A stretch of 6,345 nt of DNA, from the NCBI GenBank assembly GCA_015486095.1, contig WFSK01000125.1, positions 1-6,345 on the forward strand. The letters run 5' to 3'. Origin of the DNA: Thermotogae bacterium (lineage in GTDB: Bacteria > Thermotogota > Thermotogae > B3-G13). Shown one piece after another: positions 1 to 6,345 of this stretch. The notes under the pieces were generated by a model. The model worked only from the letters and a program-made list of their open reading frames with translations. It was not told where the DNA came from and searched no databases. Position 1 is the first letter of the stretch; every line of letters begins with the position of its first letter. Position numbers and translations under genes: made by a program.

Positions 1-2453
1 ATCTTTATATAGCCGAGCCCGACATCGTGTAACAATTGTAGAATCCTCTTTATCTTTGGAATGTTCTCGAAAAATCTCAAGGCTTCATCCACCGTCATAT
101 CCAGCACATCGGCTATGTTCTTGCCTTTATACTTGACTTCTAAGGTTTCTCGATTGAAACGCTTTCCTTTACAGACCTCACATGTAACGTATACATCTGG
201 TAAGAAGTGCATCTCTATCCTTTTTACACCCTGTCCCTGACACGCTTCACACCTACCGCCCTTAACGTTGAAACTGAATCTACCCTTCTTATATCCCCTT
301 GCACGTGCTTCTGGGGTCATGGCAAAGAGCTCTCTGATCTCATCGAAGACCTTTGTATAGGTTCCAGGATTACTCCTCGGTGTTCTTCCTATCGGGGATT
401 GATCTATGTTTATGACCTTATCTACATTCTCAAGACCCTCTATTCTATCGAACTCACCGACCTCATAATTATGGCTGAAGAGATGGTTCATGAGTGCAGG
501 ATAAAGGGTCTCCATAAGGAGAGAGGATTTACCCGAACCAGAAACCCCCGTTATACATATGAATTTACCCAATGGGAAGACAACATCTATGTTTTTAAGA
601 TTGTTATGTCTAACCCCCTTCAGTACCAATTTCTTTCCATTTCCAGGTCGCCTCATACGCTTTATGGGTATCCTTCTTATCCCTTTCAGGTAATCGGCTG
701 TAAGAGACCTCCCCACTGCCTTATCTATGTCCGAAGGTTTACCAGAAAAGACGATCTCTCCCCCATTCATCCCTGCTCCTGGGCCCATGTCTATCATGTG
801 ATCTGCCGATCTTATGACCTGCTCATCGTGTTCCACAACGATCACCGTGTTACCCAAGTCTCTCAAAGAGCGGAGCGTCTTTATCAATCGCTTGTTATCG
901 CGCTGGTGTAATCCTATCGTAGGCTCATCTAAGACGTATAAAACTCCTGCGAGCCGCGAACCTATTTGCGTTGCGAGTCTGATCCTCTGTGCCTCTCCAC
1001 CCGATAGCGTTAAAGCCATTCTATCTAAGGTGATGTAATCCAATCCTATCTCTTCGAGGAAGGACAATCTCTTCTTTATCTCCCTCACCACTTCTCCTAT
1101 GATCTCTTCCTGGCGTTCTGTCAATCTGAGCGATTCCATAAACTCGAGTGCTTCTCCCACATTCATAGCAGTGAATTCAGCGATATTCTTTCCATTTATA
1201 GTAACGGCGAGTGCTTCAGGTCTTAACCTCTTCCCATTGCACACAGGGCATTTTTCAGAGCGCATAAAGGTATTTTCTATCCATCTCCTTACATCGTCAG
1301 ACTTGGTCTCTCTGTAACGTCTTTCCAGCTGGTTTATAACTCCCTCGAATCTCCTGTAGGAATTGTAATCACCGCTGAAGAATGAGAGTTTTATAGGTAT
1401 CGGTTCATCGGAACCGTACAAGATGATGTTTCGAATCCTTTTGGGAAGAGACTTAAACGGCTTATAAATACTGAATTTATAATGAGATGCCAAACTCTTG
1501 AATATGGAAACAGAAATGGAGTTATCACCGTACGATCTGATCGCTCCATCTATCAGAGACCTATCTTCGTCTACAACGAGATCAGGATCGACATGCAGAG
1601 TATATCCTAAACCATAGCAATTCGGACAGGCACCATAAGGACTGTTGAACGAAAACAGCTTGGGATTTATTTCCGGTAAACTCACACCGCATACGGGGCA
1701 AGCGAAGTTTTCACTGAAAGAGTGTATTTTACCCGTATCGTACTCCTTTACATCGACATAGCCCTTGGATTCCTGAAGGGCGAGTTCTACAGATTCGGCT
1801 ATTCTTTCCCTTCTCTCTTTCTCTATCCTCAGTCTATCTATAACCAACTTCACTGTATGTTTTTTATCTTTGTCCAAGACTATCTCTTCCTCGAGTTCGT
1901 ATGTTGTACCATCTACTTCAACGCGGGAATATCCCTTCGATCGGAACTTCGCAAAGACGTTCTTGTACTCTCCCTTCCTCTCTCGAGCTATGGGAGCAAG
2001 GATCAAACAGCGCTTCCCCTCCAACGTATCCATTATCCTGTCGATTATCTCGTCGAGAGTCTGGCGTTGGACCGGTCTACCACATCTCGGACAATGAGGG
2101 ATACCAATGCGTGCATAAAGAAGACGAAGATAATCGTAGATCTCCGTAACCGTCCCAACAGTAGAACGTGGATTGTGAGATGAGCTCTTCTGCTCTATGG
2201 CTATTGCAGGAGATAGCCCCTCGATGTACTCCACATCTGGTTTTTGAATGTTACCGAGAAACTGTCTGGCATAAGAAGACAAAGATTCCATATATCGCCT
2301 TTGTCCCTCAGCATAGAGTGTATCGAAGGCAAGAGAAGACTTACCAGAACCTGACAAACCTGTAATAACTACCAACTTATCCCTCGGGATCACCACATTT
2401 ATATTCTTAAGATTATGTTCGCGCGCCCCGCGAATCACTATATTATTACCCAT
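1..2453 (-). CDS. uvrA: UvrA, excinuclease ABC subunit A (3' end cut off by window edge)
   Basis: UvrA is the DNA damage-sensing ATPase of bacterial nucleotide excision repair; as a dimer it scans DNA and loads UvrB on the lesion. My translation from ATG at 2453 runs 817 codons without a stop or frameshift to the left edge. Seen in order: first Walker A GLSGSGKS (about 32-39); UvrB-binding region (about 118-245); a CxxC pair at C252/C255 with C276/C279; the insertion domain (about 290-395); CPVC at 402-405; ABC signature LSGGEAQR (483-490); Walker B with D509-E510; switch His542; second Walker A GVSGSGKS (636-643); and the DNA-binding zinc finger C735/C738/C758/C761. Family members are about 930-950 residues, so the second signature and Walker B lie outside the window. 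The start overlaps the mtnA stop by 8 bases and has no clear Shine-Dalgarno of its own, so translational coupling is likely. The product call is secure. Confidence 0.98.
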   Translation of the reverse strand, partial: MGNNIVIRGAREHNLKNINVVIPRDKLVVITGLSGSGKSSLAFDTLYAEGQRRYMESLSSYARQFLGNIQKPDVEYIEGLSPAIAIEQKSSSHNPRSTVGTVTEIYDYLRLLYARIGIPHCPRCGRPVQRQTLDEIIDRIMDTLEGKRCLILAPIARERKGEYKNVFAKFRSKGYSRVEVDGTTYELEEEIVLDKDKKHTVKLVIDRLRIEKERRERIAESVELALQESKGYVDVKEYDTGKIHSFSENFACPVCGVSLPEINPKLFSFNSPYGACPNCYGLGYTLHVDPDLVVDEDRSLIDGAIRSYGDNSISVSIFKSLASHYKFSIYKPFKSLPKRIRNIILYGSDEPIPIKLSFFSGDYNSYRRFEGVINQLERRYRETKSDDVRRWIENTFMRSEKCPVCNGKRLRPEALAVTINGKNIAEFTAMNVGEALEFMESLRLTERQEEIIGEVVREIKKRLSFLEEIGLDYITLDRMALTLSGGEAQRIRLATQIGSRLAGVLYVLDEPTIGLHQRDNKRLIKTLRSLRDLGNTVIVVEHDEQVIRSADHMIDMGPGAGMNGGEIVFSGKPSDIDKAVGRSLTADYLKGIRRIPIKRMRRPGNGKKLVLKGVRHNNLKNIDVVFPLGKFICITGVSGSGKSSLLMETLYPALMNHLFSHNYEVGEFDRIEGLENVDKVINIDQSPIGRTPRSNPGTYTKVFDEIRELFAMTPEARARGYKKGRFSFNVKGGRCEACQGQGVKRIEMHFLPDVYVTCEVCKGKRFNRETLEVKYKGKNIADVLDMTVDEALRFFENIPKIKRILQLLHDVGLGYIK

Positions 2454-3489
2454 TTTCCGCTAACTTCGAGAGATTCTTCAAATAAGGTTGCCTTATCACC
2501 CCTCTTTCAGTGATTATAGCGGTTATGAGTTCATTATCCGTTACATCGAATGCAGGATTATATACCTTTACATCTTTCGGCGCAATATCGACATCTCTTA
2601 TCTTCGTGATCTCCTCTCTCGACCGCTCCTCTATAGGTATATCCTTACCAGAGTGGATATTCAGGTCAATAGAAGAGAAGGGTGCAATGACGTAGAATGG
2701 AATATCGTGATGTCCCGCCAATATGGCTAAAGAATATGTTCCTATCTTATTGGCAACATCTCCATTGGCAGCTATCCTATCTGCGCCGACCAATACAGCA
2801 TCTATCTTACCCTGCTTCATCACCCAACCTGCCATATTATCCGTTATAAGGGTGACATCTATACCATCTTCCATCAATTCCCAAGCCGTTAGTCTTGCCC
2901 CTTGAAGGTACGGACGTGTTTCATCTGCATAAACCTTGATCTCCTTTCCCATTTCCACCGCTGCCCTTATAACACCAAGTGCTGTTCCATACCCAGCAGT
3001 CGCCAGAGCACCAGCATTGCAGTGAGTTAGAACTGTACACCTTTGTGGAAGCAGTTTTGCACCGTTCATGCCCATCCGTTTATTCGTCTGTACATCCTCA
3101 TTCGCCATATCGTTGGCTTCTTTTTCCAACCTTTCTGCGAGAGCATCGAGGGATTCATCGAGATTTCCATTCAAGACATTCGACATCCGATCGAGGGCCC
3201 ATTTCAGGTTGATAGCAGTCGGTCTAGCCGTGATCAAGGTATTATAAACTTCTTTCATGTATTCCTCTAAATCTTCTTTGGTGTTGTTCCTCACATACTC
3301 TTTCATTCCCAGAACATAACCATACGCCGCACTCACACCTATTGCAGGGGCACCACGGACTATCATCTTACGGATCGCCTCCGCTACATCGATGTAACTC
3401 TCGCAGGTTACGAACGCCAATTCACTTGGGAGCCTTCGCTGATCTATTAGTTTCAACGTTTCTCCATTCCATTCCATAGTCTTCACCAT
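2446..3489 (-). CDS. mtnA: S-methyl-5-thioribose-1-phosphate isomerase (MtnA)
   Basis: This cytosolic enzyme of the methionine salvage pathway isomerises 5-methylthioribose-1-phosphate to 5-methylthioribulose-1-phosphate. It belongs to the eIF-2B alpha/beta/delta-like fold family. The 347 residues match the usual MtnA length. Visible family motifs are the N-terminal LIDQRRLP (14-21), RGAPAIG (45-51), HCNAG (156-160), ETRPYLQGARLTAWEL (190-205), GADRIAANGD (235-244) and NKIGTY (247-252). By position, Cys157 and Asp237 correspond to the catalytic Cys and Asp known from Bacillus MtnA (Cys160 and Asp240). The ATG at 3489 is preferred because AGAGGTGATC lies 7 bases upstream; a GTG at codon 2 and an ATG at codon 5 are less well placed. 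No other salvage gene is in view. The archaeal ribose-1,5-bisphosphate isomerases are related, but the N-terminal motif and length fit MtnA better. Confidence 0.95.
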   Translation of the reverse strand: MVKTMEWNGETLKLIDQRRLPSELAFVTCESYIDVAEAIRKMIVRGAPAIGVSAAYGYVLGMKEYVRNNTKEDLEEYMKEVYNTLITARPTAINLKWALDRMSNVLNGNLDESLDALAERLEKEANDMANEDVQTNKRMGMNGAKLLPQRCTVLTHCNAGALATAGYGTALGVIRAAVEMGKEIKVYADETRPYLQGARLTAWELMEDGIDVTLITDNMAGWVMKQGKIDAVLVGADRIAANGDVANKIGTYSLAILAGHHDIPFYVIAPFSSIDLNIHSGKDIPIEERSREEITKIRDVDIAPKDVKVYNPAFDVTDNELITAIITERGVIRQPYLKNLSKLAENG

Positions 3490-3496
3490 GTGTAGC

Positions 3497-3506
3497 GATC
3501 ACCTCT
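3497..3506 (-). promoter_or_regulatory. Ribosome binding site of mtnA
   Basis: On the minus strand this reads AGAGGTGATC, of which AGGTGATC is complementary to the conserved bacterial 16S rRNA 3' tail. It ends 7 bases before the ATG at 3489 and decides that start over the GTG at codon 2 and the ATG at codon 5. Confidence 0.85.
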
Positions 3507-3536
3507 ATTCTGCAATCGATGTAATTCTACCAAAGC

Positions 3537-3545
3537 ATTATAACA
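3537..3545 (-). promoter_or_regulatory. Probable extended -10 promoter for mtnA-uvrA
   Basis: Read on the minus strand, this is TGTTATAAT: a perfect TATAAT at 3542-3537 preceded by TG plus one base, the extended -10 form used by the housekeeping sigma factor. No good -35 hexamer lies 16-18 bases upstream, which is typical of extended -10 promoters. A transcript would start near 3530, leaving a leader of about 40 bases with the mtnA ribosome binding site in it. It lies in the only real gap of the window, between the PIN-PhoH stop and mtnA, so it probably lets mtnA and uvrA be transcribed apart from the upstream genes. Confidence 0.6.
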
Positions 3546-3568
3546 CATGATATGGAGAACATAGATTA

Positions 3569-4867
3569 TTATAATATCTTCGAGGCAAGGGTAGCGAGTT
3601 CAGACCTTTCTCCTTTCACGAGGAGTATATGTCCTGCAATGGGATGATCGACGAATCTATCCACAACGTAGGTCAATCCGTTGTCATCTGCATTCAGATA
3701 TGGATTATCGATCTGGGTGGGGTCCCCTGTTAAGACTACCTTAGTGTTGTCTCCCACCCTCGTTATGATAGTCTTTACTTCATGAGGAGTTAGATTCTGT
3801 GCCTCATCTATTATGATGTACTGTTCTGGTATACTACGCCCTCTGATGTAACTCAAGATTTCTATCTCTATGATGTCTTTACGTTTCAAGAACTCTTCTT
3901 TCTTCATCTTCTTGTTGGATAGCAGGAATTCCAGATTATCGAATATGGGCTGCATCCATGGACGTATCTTCTCCTCCTGAGAGCCGGGTAGATAACCTAT
4001 ATCTTTTCCCATCGGGATCAACGGTCTCGCTATGATCATCTTCTTGTATCTTCGTTCATCTAAGACCTTTACTAAGCCTGCCATTACTGCCAGTAAGGTC
4101 TTCCCTGTCCCTGCTGTCCCCACAAGGGTAACGAGCTTGATCGCATCGTCTAAGAGGAGTTGCATCGCGAAGAGCTGTTCCCTATTTCTTGCCTTAATTC
4201 CCCAGAATCTCCTCTGTGAATCGATCTTCAATGGGAACAACTTTTTCTCTCTCCTCACAACCGCATAACGCTCCTTTCCATCATCTGCTTTGAGAATGCA
4301 AAATTCGTTCGATTTCAACTCTTCCTTAATGCTTTCCGCAGGAATACCTTCTTCATCTAATCTGTGGAGATCGGTTTCCGATACCTTTATCTCCACAGCA
4401 CCAGTGTAGAGCTTTCTGTACTCTACCTTGCCAGTCTCATAATCCTCTGCCCTTATCCCTATAGAATCGGCCTTTAACCTTAGGTTTATATCCTTTGACA
4501 CAAGGATAGTTGGCATAGAGGGATCTCTGTTGGCAAATCTCGAGGCTAAGGCAAGGATCTGATTGTCCACCTTCCTGGGGTCCAAACCTGGATATACTTC
4601 TGATGCCAAGTCTTCTCCCCCACTAACCATTAGTATGCCATCTTTATCCAATCTTATTCCTTCGCTCAATTTACCTCTCGAACGGAGTTTGTCGAAATTT
4701 CTCGCAACCTCACGAGCATTTCTTCCCACATTTCCAGAGCGAGTCTTAAGATTGTCTATCTCTTCCAACACTTGAAGGGGTATCACGACCACATTATCTT
4801 CGAAGGAGAAGATAGCTCTCGGATCGTGTATGAGGACATTAGTATCCAATATATATCTCTTTCTCAT
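3569..4867 (-). CDS. PIN-PhoH family protein: PIN ribonuclease-like domain fused to PhoH P-loop ATPase (YlaK-like)
   Basis: The 432 residues form a two-domain protein like Bacillus YlaK and mycobacterial PhoH2, for which ATP-dependent RNA unwinding and cleavage has been reported. The PIN domain fills about residues 4-145, with the acidic metal-binding set visible: D8 in YILDTN, E35/E36 in LQVLEEIDNL, D101 in KVDNQILA and D126 in SKDINLR. A linker (about 150-220) leads to the PhoH domain, with Walker A GTAGTGKT (250-257), the ARPLIPMGKDIGYLPG stretch (280-295), Walker B IIIDEAQN (351-358) and LTGDPTQID (379-387). All key residues are intact, so both activities look possible. It has no signal peptide or membrane segment and is expected in the cytosol. 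It starts one base after the hydrolase stop, behind a modest GAGGGTGGGG Shine-Dalgarno-like run at 4875-4884, so the two are probably co-translated. Its cellular substrate cannot be told from sequence. Confidence 0.95.
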   Translation of the reverse strand: MRKRYILDTNVLIHDPRAIFSFEDNVVVIPLQVLEEIDNLKTRSGNVGRNAREVARNFDKLRSRGKLSEGIRLDKDGILMVSGGEDLASEVYPGLDPRKVDNQILALASRFANRDPSMPTILVSKDINLRLKADSIGIRAEDYETGKVEYRKLYTGAVEIKVSETDLHRLDEEGIPAESIKEELKSNEFCILKADDGKERYAVVRREKKLFPLKIDSQRRFWGIKARNREQLFAMQLLLDDAIKLVTLVGTAGTGKTLLAVMAGLVKVLDERRYKKMIIARPLIPMGKDIGYLPGSQEEKIRPWMQPIFDNLEFLLSNKKMKKEEFLKRKDIIEIEILSYIRGRSIPEQYIIIDEAQNLTPHEVKTIITRVGDNTKVVLTGDPTQIDNPYLNADDNGLTYVVDRFVDHPIAGHILLVKGERSELATLASKIL

Positions 4868-4868
4868 A

Positions 4869-5642
4869 TCATTTCCCCACCCTCAGATGCAGTTTCAAAA
4901 AGGATACTGTCTTCTCCAGAACATTATTCGTCCAAACCTTATTGGAATACACGTGATCGGCTCCTTTTACTACGAATAGCTCTCCTTTATCCCCAAATAT
5001 CTCTTTATACTTATACGCGTGCTCTATAGGGACGGTAGGATCAGCATCTCCATGTACTATTAACACGGGTCCTTCGTAATTGGAAACCGTTCCGTATATA
5101 TTTACTTCCCCAGATCTCATTTCATCGATGAAGGCCTTCGATAGAAGAAGTCCTCCCACATCAGTGATACCCAATTTCTCTATAGACTTCTTCATATCTT
5201 CTGTGGCCCCCTCTTCGAAAAGCCGAGGGAGATCACCAGCTGCTGACCATAAGCATAACGCATCTATATCTTTAGGTCTTCTTCCTGCCAACATCGCAGC
5301 TACTCCTCCTCCCATGCTCAAGCCCACAACACCTATCTTTTTGTAACCCAGTTCCTTGGCAAGGGTTAAGATCAATTCTGCTTCCCTCACCTCGTCTGAA
5401 AAGGTCATGTCATCGAAATCGCCATCACTCTCACCAGAACCCAGAAAATCAAATCTAAGAGATGAGATCGACTCTTTTTCCAAAAGCCTTGAGAGATCTC
5501 GGAACATGAAATGGGGTCCTGGTTGACATCCAGAAAAACCATGAAATATCAGAACACATGCCTTCTTATCATCGGGAAATGGATGATGATAAAAACCCCA
5601 TAACGTATATTCACCATCTTTGAGTTGAACTGCTTCTTTCAT
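4869..5642 (-). CDS. Alpha/beta-hydrolase, cinnamoyl-esterase/acyl-esterase-like serine hydrolase
   Basis: This 257-residue single-domain alpha/beta-hydrolase has a complete catalytic set. The oxyanion-hole motif HGFSG is at 34-38, the nucleophile elbow GLSMGG at 107-112 gives Ser109, the acid is likely Asp201 in HGDADPTVP, and the base is His230 in GADH. The RFDFLGSGESDG stretch (63-74) and the compact cap between about 132 and 185 resemble bacterial feruloyl/cinnamoyl esterases such as Est1E, so hydrolysis of a small carboxylic ester is a fair guess; the natural substrate is unknown. There is no signal peptide, so it should be cytosolic, which fits a housekeeping or detoxifying esterase better than a secreted polymer-degrading enzyme. 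The ATG at 5642 is supported by a strong AAAGGAGGT 7 bases upstream. It follows holA by 33 bases and is almost contiguous with the PIN-PhoH gene, suggesting one transcript. Confidence 0.9.
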   Translation of the reverse strand: MKEAVQLKDGEYTLWGFYHHPFPDDKKACVLIFHGFSGCQPGPHFMFRDLSRLLEKESISSLRFDFLGSGESDGDFDDMTFSDEVREAELILTLAKELGYKKIGVVGLSMGGGVAAMLAGRRPKDIDALCLWSAAGDLPRLFEEGATEDMKKSIEKLGITDVGGLLLSKAFIDEMRSGEVNIYGTVSNYEGPVLIVHGDADPTVPIEHAYKYKEIFGDKGELFVVKGADHVYSNKVWTNNVLEKTVSFLKLHLRVGK

Positions 5643-5649
5643 ATTACCA

Positions 5650-5658
5650 ACCTCCTTT
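5650..5658 (-). promoter_or_regulatory. Strong ribosome binding site of the alpha/beta-hydrolase
   Basis: On the minus strand this reads AAAGGAGGT, a perfect match to the consensus Shine-Dalgarno, ending 7 bases before the ATG at 5642. It lies in the 33-base gap after holA, in which I see no promoter or terminator. Confidence 0.9.
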
Positions 5659-5675
5659 TAGATACGATCGGCGAT

Positions 5676-6345
5676 TTAATGTCTCACTTTTGGAATTTTT
5701 TCGCATAGGAATTCCAATATGGAGAACCAGGGGTCTAAAGCCGTGGATTTCACTTCTATATCCAGATCGAACAGGGATAACAAGATATCTTTCATCTCCT
5801 CTATAGTATAAGAAAGGTATGGCCTATTCTTGTCTTTAGAGGCTTGTTCACCACTCTTTCTGCCGAACACAAAACCAACGAGTTTTGCTACTCTTCCTCT
5901 GTTAAGGTTCAAAGCACTGGAGATCCTAACGATATTATTCCAGTCGTTGAGGTCAACATGCTCTTCTTCTAATATGAGTCTGACCTTTAAGAGCTGATGA
6001 AAATAATTAGCGATAACACTGATGATCAATATGTGGTTGATACCACTTGCCCTCAAGTCATAAAGTGCATCTATAGCATCTGATAACACTCTTCTACCGA
6101 TGCTGTTCGTTAATCTCTCTGTAGATTTGTTGGCATAATCGAAGACGACTTCCTCAACTTCCCTTTCATCGATACGATGATCGGGATAGCTGTATACGAA
6201 TAATTTGTAGATCTCAGATACGATCAAATTCGCATTTGTTCCCACCCTATCCAGAATGGCCTCGCATGCCTTATCAGAAACAGTTACACCGATGAAAGCA
6301 GCCTTCTGTTTTATCCACGTAATCCATGCCCCTTCTTCCCATGGC
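5676..6345 (-). CDS. holA: DNA polymerase III delta subunit HolA (5' end cut off by window edge)
   Basis: HolA (delta) is the clamp-loader subunit that opens the sliding-clamp ring during replication. The frame is open from the right edge to TAA at 5676-5678, giving 222 residues; delta proteins are usually about 330-340, so roughly the first 110-120 (most of the first AAA+-like domain) lie outside. The visible part begins PWEEGAWITWIKQKAAFIG, like the WI..rAk..G stretch of delta. The helical lid pattern follows (AILDRVGTNANLIVSEIYKL, fragment residues 29-48), then the C-terminal collar helices with ISVIANYFHQLLKVRLILEE and a late DLDIEVKSTALDPWFSILEF stretch that matches the D..lKtg..dp...lE pattern of the family. 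A GTG at 6245 could be mistaken for a start, but the family match continues upstream of it. Delta proteins diverge strongly, so the call rests on pattern order rather than on catalytic residues. HolB (delta') is unlikely because its zinc-binding and SRC motifs are absent from this part. Confidence 0.85.
   Translation of the reverse strand, partial: PWEEGAWITWIKQKAAFIGVTVSDKACEAILDRVGTNANLIVSEIYKLFVYSYPDHRIDEREVEEVVFDYANKSTERLTNSIGRRVLSDAIDALYDLRASGINHILIISVIANYFHQLLKVRLILEEEHVDLNDWNNIVRISSALNLNRGRVAKLVGFVFGRKSGEQASKDKNRPYLSYTIEEMKDILLSLFDLDIEVKSTALDPWFSILEFLCEKIPKVRH

Noticed and set aside
207..911. Long plus-strand open frame of 234 codons opposite uvrA
   Set aside because: It lies fully antisense to an intact, well-conserved uvrA, shows no domain pattern, and its first ATG has no convincing ribosome binding site. 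It is a shadow of uvrA codon use.
1722..2183. Plus-strand open frame of 153 codons opposite uvrA
   Set aside because: It is antisense to the UvrB-binding and first zinc region of uvrA, has no recognisable motif, and competes with two other overlapping frames on the same strand.
3490..3568. Riboswitch (for example SAM-type) or terminator between PIN-PhoH and mtnA
   Set aside because: The leader after the predicted start is only about 40 bases, I find no stable stem, and no hairpin is followed by a T run.
3568..3573. Second TATAAT on the minus strand, overlapping the PIN-PhoH stop codon
   Set aside because: It lacks the TG extension and any -35-like hexamer at a usable distance, and sits in a generally AT-rich stretch. 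The element at 3537-3545 is the better promoter.
3569..4867. Toxin-antitoxin module suggested by the PIN domain
   Set aside because: The PIN domain is part of a full-length PIN-PhoH protein, and no small antitoxin-like gene lies next to it; the neighbour is an esterase.

Overview
The window carries five protein-coding genes. All are on the minus strand, are tightly packed, and read from right to left: holA (5' part missing) -> alpha/beta-hydrolase -> PIN-PhoH ATPase -> mtnA -> uvrA (3' part missing). The set is clearly bacterial. DNA polymerase III delta and UvrA are bacterial housekeeping proteins, and two start sites have Shine-Dalgarno sequences that match the standard bacterial 16S rRNA tail (AAAGGAGGT before the hydrolase, AGAGGTGATC before mtnA). 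By eye the GC content is in the low to mid 40s percent, and arginine and isoleucine often use AGA/AGG and ATA. Such codon use is common in thermophilic or anaerobic bacteria, but I cannot assign a phylum.

Layout: 5676-6345 is the C-terminal two thirds of HolA, the clamp-loader delta subunit; its frame stays open to the right edge. A 33-base gap with a strong ribosome binding site leads into 4869-5642, a serine hydrolase of the cinnamoyl-esterase-like alpha/beta-hydrolase type. One base after its stop, 3569-4867 begins, a full-length PIN-PhoH protein (ribonuclease-like PIN domain plus P-loop ATPase, as in Bacillus YlaK). A 79-base gap follows and is the only real intergenic stretch. It holds a good extended -10 promoter (TGTTATAAT) and a strong ribosome binding site for 2446-3489, mtnA, the methionine-salvage isomerase. 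The end of mtnA overlaps the start of uvrA by 8 bases. uvrA fills 1-2453 and leaves the window at residue 817.

Functionally this looks like a housekeeping stretch: replication, an uncharacterised esterase, putative RNA metabolism, methionine salvage and nucleotide excision repair. The spacing suggests two transcription units, possibly linked by read-through: (holA)-hydrolase-PIN-PhoH, and mtnA-uvrA. I see no RNA genes, transposons, CRISPR arrays, long repeats or rho-independent terminators, and no frameshift in any of the five genes. I found no clearly new system. The points most worth a second look are the coupled esterase/PIN-PhoH pair and the overlapping mtnA-uvrA pair with its own promoter.
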